Shown: piece by piece, positions 25,986-34,897 of the stretch
How positions within the stretch are numbered: the stretch's first letter is position 1
Layout: each line of letters starts with the position of its first letter
Position numbers and translations under genes: made by a program
The notes under the pieces: model-generated
Databases searched by the model: none
The model's input: only the letters and a program-made list of their open reading frames with translations
What the model was told of the DNA's origin: nothing
Assembly (NCBI RefSeq): GCF_016653355.1
Contig: NZ_NHSK01000097.1
Coordinates: 1 to 55,969, forward strand
Origin: Rhodoplanes elegans
GTDB lineage: Bacteria; Pseudomonadota; Alphaproteobacteria; Rhizobiales; Xanthobacteraceae
DNA length: 55,969 nt
Direction of reading: 5' to 3'

Positions 25986-27704
25986 TCATCGCGCCGGGAT
26001 CACCGGCAGCAGCAGGAATGACTCCTTGTCGCCGCCCGAATGGATCGTGTTGGTGCCCGTGTTGTAGTCGGCGTGATAGTGCGTGTAGTGGACGCTCCCC
26101 ACGCCGTCGCGCGGCTGGATGTCGAGCCGCAGGCGATGGCCCTTGCGGAACACCATCGAGGTCGGCCAGATCTCCACCTCCACCTTCACGACCTCGCCGG
26201 GCGCCAGATAGAGCCGCCGCTGGTGCCGGTGATACGGCCGCCACGGCTTCGTCAGCTCCGGATCGAGCTCGCGATGCGAGACGCGCAGCCAGCCCTTGGC
26301 GATCGGCACCTGCTGGCCCTGCTGGCCGATCTCCCACACGTCGTTGCCGTCCGGATCGATGTCGCGGATGGTGAGGAACAGATCCATGTCTTCGGTGGCG
26401 CTCGACACCCACAGCGTCGCGGCGACCGGCCCGGTGATCTCGGTGTCCCGATCGAACGGCGCCGTGTCGAGCGAGATGCCCATGCCGGCCTGCATGGCGC
26501 CCGACGCGAGGAACGTCGACGATGCCGAGGCCGAGCCGCCTTTCGAGGAGCCGCTCGCGTTGTAGGTGCGCGACGACGTGACGGCCGGGTTCTCCGGCAC
26601 CAGCGCGCCGCTGTTGGCGGGCGCTCCCGGCGCGGGAGCCGAGAGATCGAGATGCATCTTGGTCCACTGCGTGCGGGCGAGCGGCCATTCGTGCTCGTCG
26701 CGCCAGACGCCCTCGCCGTTGCCGTGGCGGATGAACAGGCGCACCGGCGGCTCGTCCATCACGCCGTTGTCGACGCCTTTGAGGAAGTGGTCGAGGAAGC
26801 GAAGCTGCTCGTTTCGCGCGGATTCCGTGTAGAAAGGATGCACATGCGTGCCGGAATGCATGCGCAGCTTCTTGTGCCTGGAGGCGGCGCGCATGAAGCC
26901 TTCGGTGTTGCCGCGCAGATGCAGGCCCATGCCGGACCAGTTGCCGACCGAGAACAGCGGCACCGTGATCCTGTCCCACTGCGCCTGCTCGCCCGCGAAG
27001 GCGCCGCTGTCGAGATTGTGCCGCACCCAGCGCCACAGCGTGTCGGCCGTGAAGGTGTCGGGATTGTCGCGATAGGCGCGGCCGATCAGATGATGGCAGA
27101 GGTGGGTGACGAACCAGTTGGTCATGAACTGGTTGAGGATGCCGCCGTGGAACAGCGCATCGCGATAGAGATCGGCGAAGCCCTCCCACGGGACGATCGC
27201 GGCGAGCGACGGCGGCTGATGATTGGCGACGAACCACTGGTTGATGGCGAAATAGGAGATGCCGATCAACCCGACCTTGCCGTTACACCAGGGCTGCGCC
27301 GCCGCCCACGCGATGGCGTCGCAATAGTCGAGCGACTCCTGCAGCGACCACGGCTCGGTGCGGCCCGGCGACTTGCCGGTGCCGCGGGCGTCGACGCGCA
27401 CGCAGGCATAGCCGCGCGGCACCCACCATTCGGGATTGACCGTCTCCCAGTTCATCAGCGGGTTCGGCTTCTCCTCCAGATTGTCCGGCGGAATCCAGAC
27501 CTTGTCCTTCTGATAAGGACCGAGATTGAGGAGCGCCGGCACCCGCGTGTCGGCGGCAGGCCGCAGCACGTCGGCCTTCAGGCGCGAGCCGTCGCGCGTC
27601 GGCACGTCGACGTCGCGCTCGACCACGATGTCGCTGATCGTGCCACCCACGGCAGTCCCGGCGCCGCCGGTCGTCTCGCTCTTCACGTCCAGCACTGAGG
27701 ACAC
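25986..27704 (-). CDS. CocE/NonD-family (X-Pro dipeptidyl-peptidase-like) hydrolase
   Basis: Protein of 572 residues. The nucleophile elbow GISYFA places the catalytic Ser at 150. VRVDARGTGKSPG upstream and the C-terminal jelly-roll half (from about 370, with DIDPDGND and GHRLRLDI) fit the cocaine esterase/glutaryl acylase/X-Pro peptidase family. No signal peptide is seen, so it is probably cytoplasmic. It lies between the genes for the Tct binding protein and the Tct permeases, so it may cleave an ester or amide that the transporter brings in. Confidence 0.88.
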   Translation of the reverse strand: MSSVLDVKSETTGGAGTAVGGTISDIVVERDVDVPTRDGSRLKADVLRPAADTRVPALLNLGPYQKDKVWIPPDNLEEKPNPLMNWETVNPEWWVPRGYACVRVDARGTGKSPGRTEPWSLQESLDYCDAIAWAAAQPWCNGKVGLIGISYFAINQWFVANHQPPSLAAIVPWEGFADLYRDALFHGGILNQFMTNWFVTHLCHHLIGRAYRDNPDTFTADTLWRWVRHNLDSGAFAGEQAQWDRITVPLFSVGNWSGMGLHLRGNTEGFMRAASRHKKLRMHSGTHVHPFYTESARNEQLRFLDHFLKGVDNGVMDEPPVRLFIRHGNGEGVWRDEHEWPLARTQWTKMHLDLSAPAPGAPANSGALVPENPAVTSSRTYNASGSSKGGSASASSTFLASGAMQAGMGISLDTAPFDRDTEITGPVAATLWVSSATEDMDLFLTIRDIDPDGNDVWEIGQQGQQVPIAKGWLRVSHRELDPELTKPWRPYHRHQRRLYLAPGEVVKVEVEIWPTSMVFRKGHRLRLDIQPRDGVGSVHYTHYHADYNTGTNTIHSGGDKESFLLLPVIPAR

Positions 27705-27760
27705 TCCGTGTCACGTTGGTTCGAGGAGATAAGATCGGGTGCAAGATTCGCCGGCGTTTT

Positions 27761-27940
27761 CACCTCTCCCCGCGTGCGGGGAGAGGTCGGACTTTGCGCC
27801 GGCAGGCGCGAAGTCCGGGTGAGGGGGCGCCTCCGTATCCACGAGAGGCCCCCTCACCCCGACCCTCTCCCCGCGGGCGGGGAGAGGGAGAGCGGACGCT
27901 GCGGACCGAGATAGGGAGCACAAGCGCAGCGGGGAGAGGG
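27761..27940. repeat. Intergenic repeat, family D
   Basis: Tandem inverted modules: CCTCTCCCCGCGTGCGGGGAGAGG, CGCGAAGTCCGGGTGAGGGGG, CCCCCTCACCCCGACCCTC and TCTCCCCGCGGGCGGGGAGAGGG. Shares these blocks with 17321-17467 and 36281-36420. No gene in 27705-27964. Confidence 0.85.
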
Positions 27941-27964
27941 AACACGGGTGCCGCGCGGCAGGCC

Positions 27965-28984
27965 CTACTCGGCGAGCTCGATCTTCACCTCGTCGGCGAT
28001 CGTCTTCCAGGTCTTCATCTCGTCGGCGAGCCAGGTCTTCGCCTCGGCGACCGACTTGCTCGGCACGACGTTGAAGTTCTGCTTCTTGAACGCCTCCTGC
28101 ACGGCCGGTGCCTGCATGGCCTTGACCGCGGCCTTGTACAGCGTCTCCAGCACCTCGGGCGGCGTGCCGGCGGGTGCGAACAGGCCCTGCCAGGCGATGG
28201 TGCCGACGCCCTTGAAGCCGATCTCGTCCATGGTCGGGACGTCCGGATAGTCCGGCAGCCGCGTGTGGTTGACGAGCGCGAAGGGCCGCAGATTGCCGGC
28301 CTTGATCATCGGCGCCGTGGAGGCGACGTTGAGGAAGGCGAACTGTGCGTCGCCCGACACGAGGTCGTTGATCACGCCCGAGGCGCCCGCCTTGTTGTGG
28401 ATCGCCACCATGTCGAGATCGCCGGCGCGCTTGGCGAACAGGGCCGCGTCGTAATGCGGATAGCTGCCGACACCGACCGAGCCGTAGCGCACTTTGCCGG
28501 GGTTCTTCTTGGCGTAGTCGACCAGCTCCTTGGCGTTCTTCGGCGGGAAGTCCTTGGTGGTGGCGACCATGAACTCCGGGATGTCGACGAGGCGCGTGAC
28601 CGGGACGACATCCTTCACGTAGTCGATCTTGAACTTCTTCGGGAACAGCACCGGCGTGATGGCGTTCGTGGACACGTTGCCCACCATCAGCGTGTAGCCG
28701 TCGGGCTTCGCCCGCGCCATCTCCTCGATGGCGATGATGCCGAAGGCGCCCGGCTTGTTCTCCACCACGAAGGACTGGCCGAGATCCTGGCGCATGTGCT
28801 CGCCGATCAGCCGCGCCACGATGTCGGTGGCGCCGCCGGGCGCGTAGGGGACGATGATCTTCACCGGCTTGGACGGATACTTGTCCTGCGCGGCCGCGGT
28901 CGTCGCGGCCACGAGGCTCGCCGCCACGCCGCCGGTCACGGCCAGGCAGACGGCCGCCGTCAGGCTCAGCACGCTCTTCCTCAT
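27965..28984 (-). CDS. tctC: Tripartite tricarboxylate transporter (Bug/TctC) substrate-binding protein
   Basis: Protein of 339 residues with a signal peptide (basic start, hydrophobic stretch, cleavage near AAA-QDKYP). The mature start YPSKPVKIIVPYAPGGATDIVAR is the Bug signature, and ENKPGAFGIIAIEEMARAKPDGYTL carries the second conserved region. It binds a carboxylated compound in the periplasm and delivers it to TctAB. It is first of the Tct genes on minus, with the hydrolase gene between it and tctB. Confidence 0.94.
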   Translation of the reverse strand: MRKSVLSLTAAVCLAVTGGVAASLVAATTAAAQDKYPSKPVKIIVPYAPGGATDIVARLIGEHMRQDLGQSFVVENKPGAFGIIAIEEMARAKPDGYTLMVGNVSTNAITPVLFPKKFKIDYVKDVVPVTRLVDIPEFMVATTKDFPPKNAKELVDYAKKNPGKVRYGSVGVGSYPHYDAALFAKRAGDLDMVAIHNKAGASGVINDLVSGDAQFAFLNVASTAPMIKAGNLRPFALVNHTRLPDYPDVPTMDEIGFKGVGTIAWQGLFAPAGTPPEVLETLYKAAVKAMQAPAVQEAFKKQNFNVVPSKSVAEAKTWLADEMKTWKTIADEVKIELAE

Positions 28985-29148
28985 GCTCTCCTCCTCGGGA
29001 TGCGTCCGTCGATTTTTGGGGGGCTGACGGATCGTTGGTTCGCTTCATGAGACGTCTCGGCCGCGTAGCGCCGTGGCGCGGGGCGACCGACGGGTCGCCC
29101 TCGGCGCGTGCGCGTCGTCTCACGCGCGCCGCGCAGAGCCGGACGCCG

Positions 29149-29628
29149 TCACGCCTTGATGCCGTGCAGCGAGTGCGAGGCGTCCTTGACGGTGAAGAAC
29201 AGCACGTCGCCGGCCTCGGTGGCGCCGCCCGAATGGATCGTGCCGGCCGGGATGTAGACCAGCGAGCCCGGTCCGGCCTCGACCGGCCGATCGCCGATCG
29301 TCGCCCGGAACGTGCCCTCGAGAATGTAGATCCACTGCTCGTTGGGATGCGAATGCGGCTCGGCGCCGGTGCCGGCCGGCATGCGCATCAGCCCGACGAT
29401 CATGCGGTCGCCCTCGACGCAGGCGCCGTTGGCGGTCGAGTAGTCGGGACCACCGAGGATGTGGTTGACCTTGGCGAGCTCGAACACGTATTCGCCGGGC
29501 GCGGCGCGCTTGGCGCCCGGCGTCCGCGCCGCGCCGTGTTCGCTCATGGTGGGAGCGTTTGCGCTTCGCTCGCCCACGGTGGGATCGCTCGCGCGCGGGT
29601 CTTTCGCAGCCGCGGCCGGCTCGCTCAT
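29149..29628 (-). CDS. Single-domain cupin protein
   Basis: Protein of 159 residues with a ribosome site GGGAG before the ATG; a second methionine at residue 28 is an alternative start. The cupin core has PHSHPNEQWIYILEGTFRATIG and later VYIPAGTIHSG, giving a complete HxH...E...H metal site. The first 40 residues are low-complexity. It is upstream of tctC on the same strand, with 164 bases between, and may act in the same catabolic route. Confidence 0.85.
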   Translation of the reverse strand: MSEPAAAAKDPRASDPTVGERSANAPTMSEHGAARTPGAKRAAPGEYVFELAKVNHILGGPDYSTANGACVEGDRMIVGLMRMPAGTGAEPHSHPNEQWIYILEGTFRATIGDRPVEAGPGSLVYIPAGTIHSGGATEAGDVLFFTVKDASHSLHGIKA

Positions 29629-30083
29629 GCGTCTCTCCCTGGTCGATTCTTGTTGTTCGTGTCGCGGTCGTGTCGCCGCGTCGGTTGGGACGAGCTTCGG
29701 CGGGCGCTCGTCAGTTTGTCAATTGCGAAACCCGCGGCACTGCGAAGCGGGTTCCGCATGCCGAGACGGTGGATCTCGGCCACGTCCCTCCGTGATGGCG
29801 TCGCGACACTTCGTATGACAAGCGGACGCCCCTCTTTCGCACCGCACAACGAATCCGCCGGGTGTGCCGGATCCGGGACGTCGCCCGAATAGGCCGGCGC
29901 GAGGCGTTTCGTCCCGCCCACGCGCGTGTCGTCCCGCTTGCGCAAGCGCGGGCGGCACGGCAGCATGCGGCGCCTTCTTCCCCCGCGCCCTTCCGTTTCG
30001 CGGCACGACACGACGCCGGCCCGCCTCGCGCGGCCTGCGGTCGCCGCCGCGCCGGACGGCGCCAACCCCCGAGGAGAACAACG
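29629..30083. other. Divergent intergenic region
   Basis: 455 bases between the minus-strand cupin and the plus-strand dehydrogenase; it must hold both promoters. No gene is supported. A 14-base palindrome CGCTTGCGCAAGCG lies at 29937-29950, within a GTCCCGC...GCGGG-type repeat. Confidence 0.6.
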
Positions 30084-30965
30084 GTGGAGATCGGATTCGT
30101 CGGTCTCGGCGACATGGGATCCCTGATCGTGCCGCGCCTGATGGCGGCCGGGCACCGGGTCACCGGCTGGAACCGCACCAGATCGAAGGCCGAGCCGCTG
30201 ATCGCGGCCGGGATGGCGTTCGCCGAGACGCCGCGCAAGGCGGCCGCGAACGCCGACATCGTCTTCTCGATCGTGACGGACGGCGCCGCCGTCGAGCAGG
30301 TCGCGCTCGGGCCGGACGGCATTCTCGCCGGCCTGCGCGAGGGCGGCATCTATGCCGACATGAGCACCATCGCGCCGCATGTCAGCCGCGGCGTCGCGGA
30401 GAAGTTCGCCGCCGCCGGCCGCGTGATGCTCGACGCGCCGATCTCCGGCAGCCCGGTCACCATCCAGGCCGGCCAGGCCTCGGTGATGGTCGGCGGCGAC
30501 GAGAAGGCTTACGAGACGATCACGCCGGTGCTGCTCGCCATCGGGCCTAAGGTGATGCGGGTCGGCGGCAACGGGCTGGCCTGCCAGATGAAGATCGCCG
30601 TCAACCTGCTTCTGATGGTCGAGGTGATCTGCTTCGGCGAATCGGTCGCGCTCGCCGAGAAGGGCGGGGTCGATCGCGCCGTCGCGGTCGAGGCGATCCT
30701 CAAGAGCGTCGCGGCGTCGCCGGTGCTCGGCTATCGCGGGCCCTTCATCCTGGAGGGCAAGATGCCGGCGAAGCCGCTCGCCGACGTGACGCTGCAGCAG
30801 AAGGACATGATGCTGGCGCTCGATCTCGGACGCCGGCTCGGCAGCCCGGTGCCGCTCGCCGCCGCCGCCAACGAGATGATGAACGCGTGCCGGGGCCTCG
30901 GCATCGACCACCGCGATTTCGTCGCCGCCCACGAGGTCTATCGGCGGCTGGGAGGACAGTCATGA
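30084..30965 (+). CDS. NAD(P)-dependent beta-hydroxyacid dehydrogenase family protein
   Basis: Protein of 293 residues from a GTG with GAGGAG seven bases upstream. The Rossmann motif GFVGLGDMG opens the protein. APISGSPVTIQAG is the substrate-binding region, and GGNGLACQMKIAVN carries the catalytic Lys. The family includes 3-hydroxyisobutyrate, tartronate-semialdehyde and related dehydrogenases. It is first of a three-gene operon joined by ATGA overlaps, so the three products likely act in sequence. Confidence 0.92.
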   Translation: MEIGFVGLGDMGSLIVPRLMAAGHRVTGWNRTRSKAEPLIAAGMAFAETPRKAAANADIVFSIVTDGAAVEQVALGPDGILAGLREGGIYADMSTIAPHVSRGVAEKFAAAGRVMLDAPISGSPVTIQAGQASVMVGGDEKAYETITPVLLAIGPKVMRVGGNGLACQMKIAVNLLLMVEVICFGESVALAEKGGVDRAVAVEAILKSVAASPVLGYRGPFILEGKMPAKPLADVTLQQKDMMLALDLGRRLGSPVPLAAAANEMMNACRGLGIDHRDFVAAHEVYRRLGGQS

Positions 30966-31375
30966 GCAAGATGTTCCGCACCACCATGGACGCGGTCCCG
31001 CTGGTGGAGGGCCTCAAGCGCGACGACGGCTGGATCGACATGCAGGTCCAGTTCCTGATCGACAAGAAGTCGGCCGGAGCCGACCACGTCGTCGGGTGGA
31101 CCGTGCTGAAGCCGGGCGCGAGCCACGAGGCCCACCTCCATCGCAACTGCGACGAGTTCTTCATCGTGCTCGAGGGCGAGGGCCACATCATCACCGGGGA
31201 CGGCCTCGAGCCATCCAAGAAGGGCGACGTCGTCTACTCGCCGCGCGGCTGCTGGCACGGCTTCAACAACACGTCCGACAAGGACGTGGTGCTGGTGTGG
31301 GGCTGGATGGGCGCCGGCTCGATCGCCGACTCCGGCTACGAGACGCCGGAGAGCGTCGCGGAGGGCAAGCGATGA
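30962..31375 (+). CDS. Cupin-domain protein in a dehydrogenase-hydratase operon
   Basis: Protein of 137 residues. The cupin core HEAHLHRNCDEFFIVLEGEGHII and later YSPRGCWHGFNN gives the HxH...E...H metal-binding set. The start overlaps the dehydrogenase stop as ATGA, and its own stop overlaps the next start. It may be an isomerase, epimerase or dioxygenase step. Confidence 0.87.
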   Translation: MSKMFRTTMDAVPLVEGLKRDDGWIDMQVQFLIDKKSAGADHVVGWTVLKPGASHEAHLHRNCDEFFIVLEGEGHIITGDGLEPSKKGDVVYSPRGCWHGFNNTSDKDVVLVWGWMGAGSIADSGYETPESVAEGKR

Positions 31376-32070
31376 GCGGTCCGCTCGACGACCCGCGGCT
31401 CGCCCGCGGCATGGCGGCCCAGATGGAGCTGCGCCGCGGCGCACTCGCCGGCGGCGCCAGGCCGATCGGCTGGAAGGTCGGCTTCGGCGCGCCGGCCGGC
31501 CTCGCCAAGCTGAAAATCGCGGCACCGATCGTCGGCTTCCTGCTCGACCGCAACGTCGTCGCCTCGGGCGGGACGGTGGCGATCTCGCGCTTCGCCATGC
31601 CGGTCGCCGAGCCGGAGATCGCCGTCGAGATCGGCACCGACCTGCCGGGCGGCGGCGACGAGGCGGCGGCGGCGGCCGCGATCGCGGCGCTCGGGCCCGC
31701 CATCGAGCTCGCCGACTTCTCGCCGCTCGACGACCCGGAGCCGATCCTCTCCGGCAACATCTTTCACCGGCACGTGATCTTCGGCCCGCGCATGCCCCGG
31801 CCGAACGGCGACACGACCGGTCTCGTCTCCACCGTGCTGCGCGACGGTACGTCAGTGCCGGCTCCGGACGACGTGACCGCCAACACGGGCGGGCTCGTGC
31901 GGATCGTGCGCCACGTCGCCGATACGCTGGCGGCGCTCGGCGAGACGCTGCGGGCCGGCGACGTGATCATCGCCGGCTCGATCACGCCGCCCCTGATGCT
32001 CGGCGCGGAGGATCGCCTGCTGGCGCACCGTCTGGCGCCGATCGGCGAGGTGACGGTCCGGTTCTCCTGA
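31372..32070 (+). CDS. 2-keto-4-pentenoate hydratase/fumarylacetoacetase-fold protein
   Basis: Protein of 232 residues with the FAH-superfamily pattern: GWKVGFG near residue 30, PVAEPEIAVEIG holding the metal-binding glutamates, then AIELADF, and GDVIIAGSITPP near 200. It most resembles 2-keto-4-pentenoate hydratase and 2-oxo-hept-3-ene-dioate hydratase (catechol or homoprotocatechuate meta-cleavage). It is last in the coupled operon. The operon looks catabolic, for a dihydroxyacid or ring-cleavage product. Confidence 0.85.
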   Translation: MSGPLDDPRLARGMAAQMELRRGALAGGARPIGWKVGFGAPAGLAKLKIAAPIVGFLLDRNVVASGGTVAISRFAMPVAEPEIAVEIGTDLPGGGDEAAAAAAIAALGPAIELADFSPLDDPEPILSGNIFHRHVIFGPRMPRPNGDTTGLVSTVLRDGTSVPAPDDVTANTGGLVRIVRHVADTLAALGETLRAGDVIIAGSITPPLMLGAEDRLLAHRLAPIGEVTVRFS

Positions 32071-32407
32071 TCCGCGCCCCGCTTGCCCGTCGCCGGTCCG
32101 GCGGCGGGCATACTCGGCCACCGTGCAGGAGACGGAGGCGCCGTAATACCCCTTATACGTTGTCGTTATGATCGATCGCCTCGGGCACGCGAAAGTTGCG
32201 TGACTCCGAAAATTTCGCGAGAACCCTGAAATTCAAAAGAGTTGCACGTCCCGATAAGGACTCGTCCGACTATAGGGCATTCCCCTTTCTTGATACGCCA
32301 GCCGCAGTGAACGTTTATTGCGTGCCGCGTGTTCTCGTTGCGGCCGCGCCTCACTGCACCTCTCTGCACTTGTCACTGCACTGGCGGATCCGGATCAGGA
32401 GAATCCC
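32071..32407 (+). other. Upstream region of cstA
   Basis: 337 bases without a supportable gene. AT content rises around 32140-32300 relative to neighbours, as in a promoter region. I could not identify a specific operator. Confidence 0.5.
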
Positions 32408-34495
32408 ATGACTGCACTCGTGCGCAGCAACCCCAGAGGGCATTGGGCCCTCTGGGTCTTGATCGTCTTGGTAGGCACCGTCTCGCTCGGGATGGTCGCC
32501 CTCAACCGGGGCGAGAGCATCAATGCCGCTTGGCTGGTGGTGGCCGCCGTCTGCGTCTACCTGATCGCCTACCGGTTCTACGGGCTGTTCATCGCCGAGA
32601 AGGTGCTGAAGGTCGACCCGGCGCGGCCGACCCCGGCGCAGCGCCACAACGACGGGCTCGACTACGTCCCGACCAACAAGTACGTGCTGTTCGGGCACCA
32701 CTTCGCCGCCATCGCCGGCGCCGGCCCGCTGGTCGGCCCGGTGCTCGCGGCGCAGATGGGCTATCTGCCCGGCACGCTGTGGATCCTGGCCGGCGTCGTG
32801 TTCGCCGGCGCCGTGCAGGACATGATCGTGCTGTTCATGTCGACGCGGCGTGACGGCCGCTCGCTCGGCGACATGATCCGCGCCGAGATGGGCCCGGTCG
32901 CCGGCGGCATCGCGCTGGTCGGCGTGCTCCTGATCATGATCATCCTGCTCGCCGTGCTGGCCCTGGTGGTCGTCAAGGCGCTGGTCGGCAGCCCGTGGGG
33001 CACCTTCGCGGTGGTCGCGACCATCCCGATCGCCATGCTGATGGGCGTCTACACCCGGTTCATCCGGGTCGGCCGCATCATGGAGATGTCGATCATCGGC
33101 TTCGTGCTGCTGATGACCGCGCTGATCTTCGGCAAGACCGTCTCCGAGACGCCCTCGCTGGCCGTCCTGTTCGACTGGAAGGGCGAGACGCTGGCCCTCG
33201 CCATCATCGGCTACGGCTTCGTCGCCTCGGTGCTGCCGGTGTGGCTGCTCCTCGCCCCGCGCGACTATCTCTCGACCTTCCTCAAGATCGGCACCATCTG
33301 CCTGCTGGCCATCGGCATCATCGTCGTCCAGCCCGAGCTGAAGATGCCGGCCTTCACGAAGTTCATCGACGGCACCGGGCCGGTGTGGGCCGGCAGCCTG
33401 TTCCCGTTCCTGTTCATCACCATCGCGTGCGGCGCGGTCTCGGGCTTCCACTCGCTGATCTCGTCGGGCACCACGCCCAAGATGATCGAGAACGAGGATC
33501 AGATCCGCCTGATCGGCTACGGCGGCATGCTGATGGAGTCCTTCGTCGCCATCATGGCGCTGATCGCCGCGACCGTCATCGAGCCCGGCGTCTACTTCGC
33601 CATGAACAGCCCGGCCGGCGTGATCGGCACCACGGTCGAGAAGGCCTCGCAGGTCATCTCCACCTGGGGCTTCCTGGTGACGCCCGAGATGCTCAGCCAG
33701 ATGGCGAGCGACGTCGGCGAGCACACGATCCTGTCGCGCGCCGGCGGCGCGCCCACCCTCGCCGTCGGCATGGCCCACATCCTGTCGGGCCTGATCGGCG
33801 GCAAGACCATGATGGGCCTGTGGTATCACTTCGCCATCCTGTTCGAGGCGCTGTTCATCCTGACGACGGTCGACGCCGGCACCCGGGTCGCCCGCTTCAT
33901 GATCCAGGACCTCGTGGGCAGCGTGATCCCGCCCTTCAAGAACACCGAGTCGTGGGTCAACAACCTGATCGGCTCGGCCCTCTCGGTGACCTGCTGGGGC
34001 TACTTCCTCTACCAGGGCGTCGTCGACCCGCTCGGCGGCATCAACACCCTGTGGCCGCTGTTCGGCATCTCCAACCAGATGCTGGCCGGCATCGCCCTGA
34101 TCCTGTGCACCACCGTCCTGTTCAAGATGAAGCAGGAGCGGTACGCCTGGGTCACGCTGCTGCCCACCACCTGGCTGCTCGCCTGCACGCTGACGGCCGG
34201 CCTGCAGAAGATCTTCCACCCCAGCCCGCGCATCGGCTTCCTGGCGCACGCCCAGGTGTTCGGCGACGCGCTCGCCCAGGGCAAGGTGCTGGCTCCGGCC
34301 AAGAACCTCGAGGAGATGAGCCGGGTGGTCTTCAACGACTACATCAACACGGCGCTCTCGGCGGCGTTCGTCGCCGTGGTCCTGTCGATGCTGGTGTTCG
34401 GCTTCATCAGCATCCGCAAGGCGCTCGCGAGCTCGCGGGTCACCACCGCGGAGGTCGGCGGCGTCAGTGGCACCGCGCGGGCGGCCCATGCCTGA
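32408..34495 (+). CDS. cstA: CstA-family peptide/pyruvate transporter
   Basis: Protein of 695 residues with about 16-18 membrane segments. Conserved CstA motifs are visible: HHFAAIAGAGPLVGPVLAAQMG near residue 97, FHSLISSGTTPKMI near 350, and LFEALFILTTVDAGTR near 480. CstA and BtsT import peptides or pyruvate during carbon limitation. The start at 32408 is chosen because MTALVRSNPRGHW is the typical N-terminus; upstream residues are not conserved. It overlaps ybdD by eight bases. Confidence 0.95.
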   Translation: MTALVRSNPRGHWALWVLIVLVGTVSLGMVALNRGESINAAWLVVAAVCVYLIAYRFYGLFIAEKVLKVDPARPTPAQRHNDGLDYVPTNKYVLFGHHFAAIAGAGPLVGPVLAAQMGYLPGTLWILAGVVFAGAVQDMIVLFMSTRRDGRSLGDMIRAEMGPVAGGIALVGVLLIMIILLAVLALVVVKALVGSPWGTFAVVATIPIAMLMGVYTRFIRVGRIMEMSIIGFVLLMTALIFGKTVSETPSLAVLFDWKGETLALAIIGYGFVASVLPVWLLLAPRDYLSTFLKIGTICLLAIGIIVVQPELKMPAFTKFIDGTGPVWAGSLFPFLFITIACGAVSGFHSLISSGTTPKMIENEDQIRLIGYGGMLMESFVAIMALIAATVIEPGVYFAMNSPAGVIGTTVEKASQVISTWGFLVTPEMLSQMASDVGEHTILSRAGGAPTLAVGMAHILSGLIGGKTMMGLWYHFAILFEALFILTTVDAGTRVARFMIQDLVGSVIPPFKNTESWVNNLIGSALSVTCWGYFLYQGVVDPLGGINTLWPLFGISNQMLAGIALILCTTVLFKMKQERYAWVTLLPTTWLLACTLTAGLQKIFHPSPRIGFLAHAQVFGDALAQGKVLAPAKNLEEMSRVVFNDYINTALSAAFVAVVLSMLVFGFISIRKALASSRVTTAEVGGVSGTARAAHA

Positions 34496-34700
34496 GCCGG
34501 GCCCCAGCACGCTCGGCCTCGCCGGGTGGGCCGTTCGCACGGCCCGCCTGATGGTCGGGGTGCCCGACTACGACACCTATGTGGAGCACCGCAAGGTGAC
34601 CCACCCGGACGAGCCGGTCATGACCTGGGAAGAGTTCTTCCGGGAACGGCAGGACGCCCGGTACGGGTTCGGCAAGAACGGCCGGTTCCGCTGCTGCTAG
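34488..34700 (+). CDS. ybdD: YbdD/YjiX-family small protein
   Basis: Protein of 70 residues with MVGVPDYDTYVEHRKVTHPDEPVMTWEEFFRERQDARYG and an FRCC end, the YbdD/YjiX signature. In enterobacteria the gene follows cstA or btsT, and the small protein is needed for transporter activity. The ATG lies inside the end of cstA, so translation is coupled. Confidence 0.94.
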   Translation: MPEPGPSTLGLAGWAVRTARLMVGVPDYDTYVEHRKVTHPDEPVMTWEEFFRERQDARYGFGKNGRFRCC

Positions 34701-34726
34701 GCCGGCGCGGAGCCGGGCGGGATGCG

Positions 34727-34758
34727 AAGGGGCGGCCCACGGGCCGCCCCTTTCGTTT
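34727..34758 (+). terminator. Rho-independent terminator after cstA-ybdD
   Basis: Stem AAGGGGCGGC (34727-34736) pairs with GCCGCCCCTT (34743-34752), followed by a short T-rich stretch (TTTCGTTT). It is 26 bases after the ybdD stop. Confidence 0.82.
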
Positions 34759-34897
34759 GGCGCACGCCACCCCGAGACGGCCGGCGCCCGAACCGGTGGA
34801 TGGCCCGGCGGCCCGCGCGTGACCGCGCCCGGGTTCATGGCTATGCTCCGCCGCTCCGCCATTCCAGTCCCGTCACCGCCCAGGTGAGTTGCCTCCG

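Noticed and set aside
27761-27940. The CTCTCCCCGC-type modules as a CRISPR array
   Set aside because: Modules are inverted and of unequal spacing, with no constant spacers; they match repeats elsewhere in the window.
32166-32369. A 67-codon minus-strand frame upstream of cstA
   Set aside because: No ribosome site or family similarity, and it overlaps the probable cstA promoter region.
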